A stretch of DNA of 64,000 nt from the NCBI RefSeq assembly GCF_001649575.2, contig NC_051451.1, forward strand, positions 16,590,465 to 16,654,464, given 5' to 3'. Under the pieces are notes generated by a model. The model had not been told where the DNA came from. It did not search any database and worked only from the letters and a program-made list of their open reading frames with translations. Origin of the DNA: Kryptolebias marmoratus. Lineage: Eukaryota > Chordata > Actinopteri > Cyprinodontiformes > Rivulidae. This document shows, piece by piece, positions 41,101-53,200 of the stretch. How positions within the stretch are numbered: the stretch's first letter is position 1; every line of letters starts with the position of its first letter. The translations under genes and the position numbers were made by a program.

Positions 41101-44100
41101 GAATGACCTGCAGGCACACGTCTCTTAAGCATCTTTATTTTGACCCGGTGATGACTGTCAACTGAGCTTTCATCTTTCCCTCTGCATCATTTATCTCACT
41201 TCTCAGACCGTGTCGCTGAAAATCCAGTCGGCCAGTAGCGGGGGGAGGAAGGTTGAGTTTGATGTTTGGGCTGTTGAGCAGAGCAGACAGCGGGGTTCTC
41301 ACACACAGTAATGGAGGGTGGCTGTTTATGTTCACAGCTGTGTGACTTTGTGTGTGTGAGTTCAAGGCTTGTTGGGGGGGGAGCTACCTTGTTAACTTTC
41401 CCCCGTGCTGTCTATACGACACATCCACCTTAAAGATCTTTGCAGAATGGCCTTTTTTGCTTTGTTTAAGGGTGCGAGTGATTCAGTGCCTTTGCTTCTT
41501 GGCAAACGGCAGCCTTGGTTAAAGAGGCAGCTGGTTGTGTTTGTGTCCTGGATTGTAGCTGCTCTCTTGAAAATCAATGCTTTCAACAGTAGCAGCCTAT
41601 GTTTACCACACGTTTGGACGAATTTTAATGAAACTTTCAGAAAGTATTTAATGTATGTGAAGCTACAACTGATTAACTTTTAGAGTCAACCACAGATAAG
41701 CAACCTTTGCAATTATTAAAATGGCTTAAAAATGGCTATAATTCAGACAATTTCATAGATACTGAGTCAAGTCAAGTCAACATTGCACATTTCAGCAACA
41801 AGGCAGTTCAAAATGCTTTACATCTTAGCTAGGTTTTGGTGTGTCATTCCAAAACATATTCTGAGCACTAACTAATTGTGTAAGACCTTTAAAAACATTC
41901 TCATTGTCTGTTTAAATCAACTGTGTCTGCCTGTTAGCAAAACATCTCATGAACTAGCAGAAGAATTTTAGTGAAACTTTTCAAAGTAATAAATAGATGA
42001 ACATCTACAAGTGATCACATTTTAATGTCTGTCCTACTCAAGATGGCCACCACAGTCAACTGACCTCAGGAACTACAAAACTGGCTATAACTCAGCCAGT
42101 TTTACAGATATAGAGGTAAAATTTGAGTTGGTAGTAGCTGTAAGTCATCCACAACACACACTTTGAGCGCTACACATTGTGCTAAAAACTTTGCCATTAA
42201 CTTTGGGATTTTCTGAGATATTGACAGACTCAAGCAAATAAACAGGTCAAACTGTCTTTTGTGGCATTTATTACAAAATTGCTACAGCAGTGGACACAGA
42301 TTCAACCAAGTGCAAGAGTCTGATGAAGCTGTGATGTCATACACAAAATGGGAGCTATTTATTCCATTCTGTAGCTCGTGATCTGAACACAATTAAACCC
42401 ATGGGCCAATCAGCTTCCACGACAGGTTCGTACAACTGTAGCAAAATATCTCATATCATTGGCTGGACATTCTCCCCAATTCAAGATGGCCACCACAGCT
42501 ATATGATCTTAGCCAATGCAAAAATGGCTATAACTCAGTCTATTTTATAGATGCTAAGACATTTTTTTGTGTGGTAGAAGTCGTTTTCAACACATATTCT
42601 AAGCACTAACATATCTCACGAAATTTCACAATATCACCTAAAATCGCACATAATCAATTTACAAGGTTTGACCAAAATGGCTATGACTCTCTTCCTTCTC
42701 GTCTTGAGGTGATCTTAGGTTAAAACTGGCTTGAAAGGCATCAGGCGATACGGATTCCTTCGAGGAATGCTAGACCTTTAATTAATACTGTTTCCTCACG
42801 GTGACCACAATTACAAGAGCGCTACAACAAAGCCAGCTACAGCAAAGCAACCCAAACACTTCAGCCCTTATGGTTTTTTGTCTTTTTTGCCCTCGATCTT
42901 TCATGCTGCCTCATTCATGTCATCTGACACCTCTGCATTACCTTTTGGTCATGGCTGTAAGCCAGGATCCAGTCCTCTTGCTCAGGGTGAAAAAGCAGGC
43001 TGAGGATATCAAAGGCTAAGCTGTGTTTCTGATAGGACGCCCCCTCGTCAAGGCTAATGAGCAGGCTGCTCTCCACCTCTGGGTCAGTTAGTAACATGAT
43101 CTGAGACGAGAAAAGAGACAGGAAAAAATCAGCAGCCCTCTGTGACAACGTTCTTTCCTGCAAGGGCTTTAAGGGTGCTTGTTCAGTGCACAGCTTGGAA
43201 TAGATGCAAACTGAAGGCTTCTGTGCTGCTTAGTTAATGATTTAGTCAACATATTATTTTATAGTACGCATAAACACTTACCTTCCTCTTGTTGTTTGGA
43301 CTCACATACAAGTAGCTCAAGATGCTTTTGGTCCCGACTTTCTCATTAAGTTTTTCATATGTGGTCCCATAATCAGTTGACCTAGAATTTAATTACAGGT
43401 CAGAATAAATAGATTTCAGGGAATAAAGTAGAACACAGTGACTCCTTAACAGTTAAGATGCTGATGTGGTATCATTAGACATGTCAGGGAAGCAGAAAAT
43501 TACAGCAGCAGAAGTCCTGAAGCAATTTTCTGGAGAAATGAATGTGATTTTTTTTTTTAATTATCTAGGAAATCAAAAATATTCTTTGGGTCATGTTTAC
43601 AAAATGGGATGTTGTTACGTTTGCTGTGATTGGTTTCATGTTTTAGCAAGCAAATGTAGGATTGAAGGAACAATTTCTACAAAAGGCTCAACACTGGCAG
43701 GGTTTTTTTTAAATGTGTAAAGAGTCAAGAGTTTGTTTTGTTTGTTTGTTTGTGAGTCAGTGAATATGACGGTTAACATTCAGTAGATTGTGAATTTTTT
43801 GTTTTGTTCTGTTTAATTTAGTATAGGCAATTATATGTATTGGATAATTAGTATTTAACCATAGAAATGCCCCTGTTAATTTACCTTATTGTGTAAAACA
43901 GAACAAAAAGAAAACAAACATTAAAGAACATACACTTCATAGTACAAAATGGCTTCACTAAATAAAATCCTAAAACTAAACAAAAGAACACTATAGCATG
44001 GTAAGATGAATAAATAACACGTCACAAAAAATAAAAACAAAAATTAATGCTTTCTTAATTTGTTTAATGCATTTTTGTTTGTGTGTTTCATTGTGTTGTT

Positions 44101-44193
44101 TCTTTTTTCTTCTTTGTGTTCTTTATTCAAATGTAATTTAAGTACTTTCTGATATGTTTTCTCTTTTGGGTGTTGAGTTTCAAGTTTTCAAGC

Positions 44194-44242
<49 letters not shown>

Positions 44243-47200
44243 TTTTACAGATTTTAAAAGGTACTGTATGTGATAAGTGACGTACCGGTGAAGTAGAAAA
44301 TGTGCTTTATACCTTTAGAGTTATGAAGTGTAACATCTATAAGTACAGTATTATTTTCAGCTTTTTCCAAAGTTTTGCATAAAAACACACAGAAAAGAGA
44401 TCCTACCTCCACAAAGAACTCTCTGTTACTCTGCCGGAGTTGAAGTCGTAGAATTTTGTCAACATGAGAATCACCTGCAAGGCAAATCAAACAGATGACT
44501 GTCTTTGACAGAGTGCATCATGACTGTTGAACAGCAGTAATGAAGTGTCACCTGAGCCCTTCCAGGAGATGAGAAATGTAACATTAATGGCTTCGCTGAT
44601 CTGCTCAGACACCGGCGTTCACTCACTGAGACACTGGTCACATTTGTTTCAATCTCCACACTTCATTCAGACACGCCTGCGAAATTAAAGACCACCGTGG
44701 GCACAATATTTGCTGCTCATGCAAAATCGGACGGAACACCGAGTACAGTTTGTTACTAAAGTCTGATGGCTTTTACACAACAACATGTCATCCAGCAATG
44801 ACAACTCTTATTATTTATTGTGCCAAGTGTTGCAGTGGTTGTGTAAACATACTGATGGAGGATGGAGCTCAAAATATGACATGTACATGATTAGGTTTAC
44901 TGAACAGTCAGTGTTATACTCCTGTGGGCATAATTGGACTAACCTGCAAATCCTCTTACACCTTTCTCACAACAACCAGTCGCTACTGCAAAATTTGGCA
45001 TCAGCCTAACAAGCATGCTGGAATGTGGTAATATGACGACAGTGGATGGGAGTAAATAAAACCCTGACACATGCTGCTGGTCCATAGAAACCAGTAATGG
45101 CCTTTTATTCCACTGCCCCACAGCAACGAAATTTATCTACATTTTCTATAAATAAACAATTATGCGTGTTGTTGAGCTTTATCTGTAACAGGCATGTAAT
45201 ATCCAGTTTTGGTGCCAGCAAGCCTACAAAATATGACAGTAATAACATAAATATTTCACAACTGACTTTTTCACTGTTTTCAAAGTAGATAGGTATCTTT
45301 AAAATGCACTTTTATGGCTCACTAAGAGTCCTTGGGGGGATATATGGAGTCGTGACAGTATAGGAGGCCTAGTATGCTACAGTTTCACCCTTGGGAGGAC
45401 CACCAGGGCATGGGTTTAAATAATTGTAGTTGATTTTTTACAAAAATCAGATTGTTTTAAAGAAAAACTAGACTGTTCTAAGAGGAGCCTGACAAATCAA
45501 CATGTAGCGGCTTCTTGCAGGAATAAACTACAGGATGGAGGAGTGAGGACTTGTACTTTCCTCAAGAATCCAGCTCCCCCTCACTGACTGACGAAGGCTA
45601 TCCAAGCCGCAGGAGAAGACACATTGACCAGGATGATGGGCTGTTTCAGCCTGAGGAGGGCAGCATGGAGAGCTGCCAAACATACGAGTAAAATAAAACC
45701 CCCACATAGTCCTGTGGAGGAACCTGAGGTTATTGTGGTTTTATGGTGCCACCTATTTCTTGTTAGAAACAGCACTGAGACAAACGGTAAGATTTTCATC
45801 CCTTGGCTGCTTGTCTCTGGCTACGTGTGGCTCCGTGGTTCATGGCCTCGGCTTTAACCACCATCTGGAGATTAAAAGATGTTGGTTAGAGCTGCTGCCG
45901 GCAGGTGACAGCTAGCCGAGGCTCCGTGCTCCCGGGCCAGTGGTTAGAGCACAGCCAGAGCGAGCGGCTGGTTAAAGAGTTCATCGCTGCCACGCCGGTC
46001 AGTTTCTAAACGCAAAACAAGAGGGTGGACCAGCTACAGAGTGAGTGTCAGCGTGGAGAGCAGGAGAAACTGTTGGATGCAGCCTGGAGAGAAACTTTGA
46101 GAAATTGTGGAGTTTTTAGCTTTCCTTTTTGATCAGCACAAGAGTAAATACAGCTGAAAAAACAGCATTTTTTTTTCATGTGAGTGACTGCCGCTTTTGT
46201 CAGACGAGATGTTTAGGTAGAATCAGGATTTTATTAAAACTATACAACAAAGGGAATGTGCTTAGAAAGCAACAATTAAACTTAGTCTTAATGGGACACT
46301 TTTTTGTCTTTTTCAGACAACAAAAACAGGAAATTATAAAAATATGTAAGTGAGAACACCTGTCATGTTAATTTTTATCATATTAGCTGTAGAGTTCCCT
46401 ATCACTGCTTTCTTCTTTGATGAATGTATGAATGATTACAACTATTGTGAGCTATGACCCCCAAAACATTTCAAATGTAAAAATGTGTGCAAATCATGTC
46501 CTATTACTGACAAGGAGACAATATTTACCTCAACTATTGAACGCTGTTGATGAACTAAATGAATGAAGCATCATGGCCACAGGTGTTTTGTAACGAACAT
46601 GAAAAGCTGCAGATTCTAAGATGCTTAATGAATTAATAAATGAAAAGCGCCACACACAGACAAAACAACAAAAAATAATAATAATCCAAAGCCTAAACAC
46701 GTTTGTTTGTGAAAGCAATTACCAACATAAAAAAGTCATGTTCCTTATGACAAATAATGAGAAAACCCAGCCTTCATTCTGCGTAATCTCAGTCCTCGCA
46801 AGAAAAATGAACAATAACAGTCACTGCTAAAAAAAAAATAAAATAAAATAAAAAAAAGAGTGGTGCCATTCTTTGTTTAAATAATTACCCAACGCAATGC
46901 CAAGCCTGTTGTTGTGTGTGATCAGAAAGCCTGCACAACAAGCGACTCCTTGGGGAAGCCTTTCTGACCATTTTGCTCAGTTTTCCACAGCTACTTTCTA
47001 ATTATCAATTGTTATGAGTGTTTGGGGTGACATTTAGATAAGAAAAAGTTTCATCATGTAAGCCTTTTTTTATAATTTTTTTTTTATTAAACCTCATCTT
47101 GCAGATACTCAAAACAGGAGGTTTTCTACATCAGGCTGAAATTAAACAAATCAACCTCAAATTGTAGTCAATCTAAAACCCAATACTTCAGACAAGATAA

Positions 47201-50200
47201 AAGTCCAAATTTAAAAATCTGAATTATTTAGCTGATTTCCCTTGTAACTACCCCAAGCCTTCAAAACACGTAATTTGTTTCATTCTTTTGAATGAAAATG
47301 TTCTTTGATGTTTCATTAGTAAGTCTGCTTTCCAATGTTTTTATTGATCTGAAGGTACTACAGCATAATGTGCTTATGAGTATGCTTGAGCCAAAGATGA
47401 CAATTAAAAGAAACCTAAAGTTTTACCTTGTTTATGGATTGAGAATTCAAAGATCCCATATTCAAAAATAACTTCAAAATTTACAGTTGAGCTGATTAAG
47501 AAACATCTCACTTTGTGCTAAATGTGTGAAAGTCTTTACCGGTTGATCTCTTTAGGTGATAATCTGCTCAGCTTGTAACAAGCTTGTTACAGAGCGTCCA
47601 GCCTGGGCTGCAGAGATTTATGGTCACCCATTAAAACGGCCTTTTTACCTTCCAGAAGTCATACTATCACGGACACAGTCATTTACAATAAAACAACTTG
47701 CAGCAGTGCGAAGGCTGGAAAAAATTGCCCACTTACTCATTTGTTCTTCTATGTAGCAATTAGGTTTATGCATTTACTTGGGAAGAATCCAAGAATTACA
47801 GATGTAATGTGCCTAAAACAGTCTTGCTGACTGGAAAAGTTTTCCGTGTCCCTGGGTGCTTCGCGGTTGCAGTAACACTCCAATACAGTGATACAATATT
47901 CACTTTGTAGCTGTGTCAGGCAGGTGTTTGAAGCCCAGCGTGTCCTGCAGGCCATAAAAAATTGTTATTTGAAATCACTGGATGAAGGCTCTTCTTTTAA
48001 CGATTCGACAAGAGTCCTGATAATGGCAACGTGCGCTCTATTTAAATAATAATGCCTCTCGTTCGAGCACATCTCTGCCTTTAGAGCTCAACAAAAGATG
48101 TCGAGATGTGCAGAGCTCATTAGTCTGCGGCAGCACTAACAGATCTCCAAACTGGATTACCTGACATCCAAGAGCAAGCAAATTGATTTTTCAACTCTTA
48201 ATCCTTTGTAAATCCGAAATCTTTGGGAGTAAATGGACAGGGATGAATTTGATCATTATGTCAGAATGAATGGAAGCCTAATGGTGACTTTAAGGGCTTA
48301 GGCTGAAGGAATCACCGATGTGAAATGAAGGTGTTAAGTGGAATAAAAGTATAAAGGCAGCACGTTCTGCTATTGAAAGAAACAATTGACACAAGAGTGT
48401 ACATTACCACTCGTTCCCGCTCTCGGTAGCCCATTGATCCAGCCCTATCAGATGTTGTAATTAAGCTTCTCCATCAATAAAACTGTCATCACATTTTGCA
48501 ACAGCAATTAAACAGATGGATGATATCATAATAGCAACAGTTACAGGAGTCACTGACTGGAATATTAATAATGATCAAAAGAGAAATAATACAAAACTGG
48601 TCACTTGTTTAAGGTTTATATCCTGTCTTTTGCCAAAAAAAAAAAGAAATAATTAAAAAAAGAATTCATTAGCCAAGTATAAATAACAAGATTTAAACAC
48701 CACAGGACTGATGAAAATGAAGCAACACATGGTTTTCTCGAAATTAAAAAAACACAGCTAATCAAGCAAATCCATCTTCCCTAAAGGCTGGAATAGTTCT
48801 CAAAACTTTATTTGATAAAATCACATTAAACGGAATCATTTAACAACTTCAATAACAAACAAAAAAAAAAAAATACTCTAAATCTCTCTTTTTGTTTATT
48901 GTCCTCCCAGTCTTTCCAATGGCAATGTCAGCCTGCAGGAAAACGCACCAGCAGGCCTTCAGTACCACCTGAGCGAGCCCCGAAATGTACCGAGGCTTTT
49001 GTCTGCCACATCAATTTATATCACTTCATTAACAAAGGCAACATTTCCTCATAGACCAGATGTTGTGCTGAAGTTGGGTTTGTTTGAAGTCGGAGCTGTT
49101 GGCTCTCCCGTGGATAGCAGGTCACCGCAATCATGAATTATAGACGAGCTTCACAGTATCACTTTGCACGACGTGAACTATCTGTGTCCTCATAAAACTC
49201 GGATATACATGTGTGGAGGAGTTAATCAGCAGGTGGGTAAATGTGCTCCGGCTTTGTAAATAAAAAATTCAAATACAGAAAAAAAAGATCAGAATTGATA
49301 AATGTGACTGATGGCACTCTATTACCTCCACTCACTACAATACCAGTCTGAACAACTGAGAAGTAGCCCAAATGAACAGACTCTTTTTGTTACAGCTGTG
49401 ACTTTCAGGCAGAACAGCCAGTGTCTGAAATTATTGGACGCCTCACGCCGAGGCAAGGGCACCGTGTCGATGTAGAAGCTCGGTTGATAGACCATCTGAA
49501 ACAACTTCCATCTTGTTTGGGCTCGTACTCTCGCATGGTTTGCTTCTTCACCGTAATTGAAAGCCCGGGCTAGTTCAGCAAGCTCGGCCGTGGCAGCCCG
49601 CAGTGCGCGGAAACCTCAGAGAACACGAGGAGGGGCTCTGATCAATGCACGCCATTATTAGACAGCTAGAGGGTTGTTGTTTTTTTTTTTTTCAACCCAA
49701 CCAAAACAGTCGTGCCTGCTGGGTGTGGGGACAACTGGTTTTGTTTTGTTTTAATTTCCTTTTAAATCTCCAGCACTCAGCCTGCTGAGAAATCTTGCCC
49801 AAGATTAGTTGCATGTTGACAAACTAAAAGCTTTTTGGTCTTTTTTAGAAAGTCTGGCATAAATCAAGTAAAGCAGTGAATTAGATAAATATGCTGGGGG
49901 ATGTTTTTTTTTTGTTCACCCATACGTCCCATTAGTTTCACCAACCGGGTTTGTGTCGTCTTGTTTGCCAAAAGTCTGTCACTATAAATCCTAAATCAAG
50001 AGATTAAGTGAGTAAGTATAAATACTGAATGTGAGGGTTTTTTTTCTTTTTTTTTATGTAGCTAGGGTCATTTTTGGGTGGTGTGTGTGTGTGTGTGTGT
50101 TTGGGGGGAGAGGGGTCATTTTTAATTGAGCTTTCTATTGGTATCTTGTGTTTTGTAATAATAATATGTTATTTTCACATGGTTGCACCACTGAATGTAA

Positions 50201-53200
50201 TAGTCTTTGTTTCCAATTCCTTACATACCACCTGCCATCCATTAGTAATCAGCACACCTGCTGTCACTCAATAACCACCCTTTAGGGTACAGTTCTTTGT
50301 CAGATTATCTGTTATCTCCCATCTTGTTTTCTGGTTTAAGATTTAAGATGGGCAAGGGCAACACATTAGCCAACACAAAAATGGCTATAACTCAGTCCGC
50401 GTTACAGATATGGGACTGAAATGTAATGTGGCAGTGGCTGAGAGTCATTCGCAACACATACTCTGAGCATAACATTATGTTTAAAGTCGGTTCCAACATG
50501 AGCACCCAGAGAAATCCTGTGAAAGTGTTCTTCACTGCAGGTGCAGAAAAATCCTACAATGTTGTCTTATCTTGGCCTAAAACTTTGGCATGAAAGATAG
50601 CAGGTAGTATGCATTTAATTAAGAAATGCTAGGTTTCTTTAATTGTTTTTGATTTGTTTTGTAATAACGTTTGTTTTGGCAACTGATTTATGTTCTGTTC
50701 TCATGGTCATAACTCTAAATGTCTTTCATATAGTTCCTGCTTTCAGCTCTTCACACACCACCTGTACCTGTACGTAATTAGTGCACCTGTTGTGACTTGG
50801 TAATCATTTTTCCCCAGTACATATAGGCGACTGCCTATTTATCAGACTGCCTGTTATCCCCCTGCCATGGATCGTGTTGTTTGTTGGTTCTGATGTTGCC
50901 TTAGTTTCGTTCAACTGCTTTTTTCGTGGCCACAGTTGTGTCCTGTCACAGCTCACCATCCACCAAACATGACATTCAGGTGGCAACTGTGCAATAAAAA
51001 TGTTCTGAAGCACAAAAACAAGGTTCAAACTGAGCTGTGGCCAAAGAAGAAAGCACTGAGGAATGCAGCCAACTGGGAAGGAGTTTCTGATTCATAGACA
51101 GATTGCCGAAGTAAAGACACACCAGCTGAGGACCAAAAAAAAGGCATTTCAAAGATCTCCCGGAAGTTTAAACAGTAAATCTCCAGACATATTATTTTCA
51201 GGCTGTATCTGCAAACAAACACGCTGAATTCTTGCTTACCAGATGATACTGCAACCATTGTGAAGCTTTTTTTTCTTATTCTGACGCTGGTTATGAAACT
51301 ACAGTGACTCACAAAAGCAAACAGGCATAGCACATGGCATAAGTCTGATTTAAGCCACCTCAAAGAAGTGCAAACACAAAGATGTTGGTGACAAGAAAAA
51401 AAAAACAGAGAGAGAGAGAGAGAGAGGTGAGAGCTCATTATGTTCCCTGCAAATTAACATTATCCTGTTCTAGAAGAAAAAAGAACGTTACCTGACTTGA
51501 ATTTGATATTTCGGCTCTTTTAGACTACATTTGATGACGACGAAAGGAAACCCAAGAGGGGAACATAGCTCACCAATAAAAAGAATGCACTCAGCAGGGT
51601 TTCAAGACATCGGAGAACCTCACCACGGGAAGGCTTGGTGGCTTGACAGAGCTGAACTCAGCCTGCCAGAAGTTTCTGAGCAGTGCCGAGCGTTAACAAC
51701 CAGTCGCTCTGTGTTTTCCAAGCAGCAAAGCCACAGCCACAAACTTGTAAAAACAAAAAAAAAAAAAAAAAAACAACTCTTTTCTTGAGTTACATTGAGC
51801 TGTGCTCTTATCATTCTCGTCATTAAGTTTTTCATGAATTTATTCATGATTGTGATGTTCAATCTCTGAAACATGGCAAAATCAAGCCCCCTGACTGCCT
51901 TCACGACCTCCTGGGAGGGAGGAGAGCCAGTGGAGGTTTATTCTGAAAAGCATCAGCCGGTGGGAGGGGGCTGTCTGAGCATGTCAACACATTTTATGAA
52001 GGAAACTATATGTAAAAAGAAAGAGGAGGCAGAAAGTTTGTTCCAGTGTGCTGGGGAGTCAAACTGAAGGTGGTAGAAACTTAATTGAACCATAAGCTTT
52101 GGTGATTATGGAACAACTGTGCGTGCGACGCAAGTAAGGATTTATTGTCACCCGCCGCCAAAAAGTAAAGGTGGCCAAATGTGGGAAATATATCATGAAC
52201 CAAAACATTTCTTGCACCACTGAACAGATTTGAAGGAATTTTGCACAAAGCATATATACAACTAAATAACTGTTGGAGTCAAGTCAACTCAAGATGGCAG
52301 GTAATCAATATTAGCCAATACAGAACTGACTATAACTTAGTCAGTTTGACAGATATAAAGCTAAAATGGTATGTGCTAGTAGCTGAGAGTCATTAACACA
52401 TACTCTGAATGTGACATCATGTGACATTGTATAAAATTGCACATAACTTTATTTCCGAGGTTTGACCAAAATGACTACATCTTAATCTCTCAGCGTATAA
52501 TCTCAGTCTAAAACTCTAGCAATACAGGCATTAAGTAATGTGCATTCCTTCAAGGAATGATAAGCCTTTAGTTTGGATTGTATTGGGAGGTGCATTTTCC
52601 TCAGTAACGTGCAACTCCGTGCTATTTTTGGTGCAAAAATATATATGAGAGCTCACAAAACCCTTCATGTTCACTGCGTGTAAAATGAACTGGTGATAAC
52701 TTATAGCTTACTGGCTTCCTGAAGGTGTGACCTATTCTGTAGGAAAAAAACGTCTACCCAAATATGGCAGTAATTCAATTTCTAGGTGCAAAAGTAGACT
52801 TAAAACTAAGGGAAGAAGCTAAATTAATAACTGGGCTTGGGCCTTAAAATAACTTCCTCTTGTGCTGCTGCTCAACTATTCTTGCTTGTTCAGCCAAGCA
52901 GAAGAAGCCAATTTTTACTGCTACGTTTTTTTAAAACAGTATTTGAAATTTGACACTCAACGTGGCTCTTTTAGAAGTCCTTTATTGTGTTAAAATGAGT
53001 ACTTTGGCATGTTCAGAAAAAAAAAAATCACTCTCCTGTCTCTTTTTGATCTCTGACTTTTTATGCTTTCCCTTTGTTTTATGCCCAAAACAGTGCTTTA
53101 TCCTACATATTTTAATATTTTTCGTATGTAATATTTCCATATGATGCACACATAACTTAACACTTTTCTTTGAGTATTTGTCTTTGTACTTATGGTGCTA

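Larger units (their letters stand above)
40436..42941 (-). other. sorcs1 intron 4
   Basis: 2.5 kb. The left third is low-repeat; the right two thirds are mostly R300 units (41590-42200 and 42405-42785). Confidence 0.8.

Noticed and set aside
46918..46972. Imperfect hairpin (TGATCAGAAAG ... CTTTCTGACCA) as a microRNA precursor
   Set aside because: The paired stem is only about 11 bp with a large loop, shorter than a microRNA precursor, and no known mature sequence is recognised.
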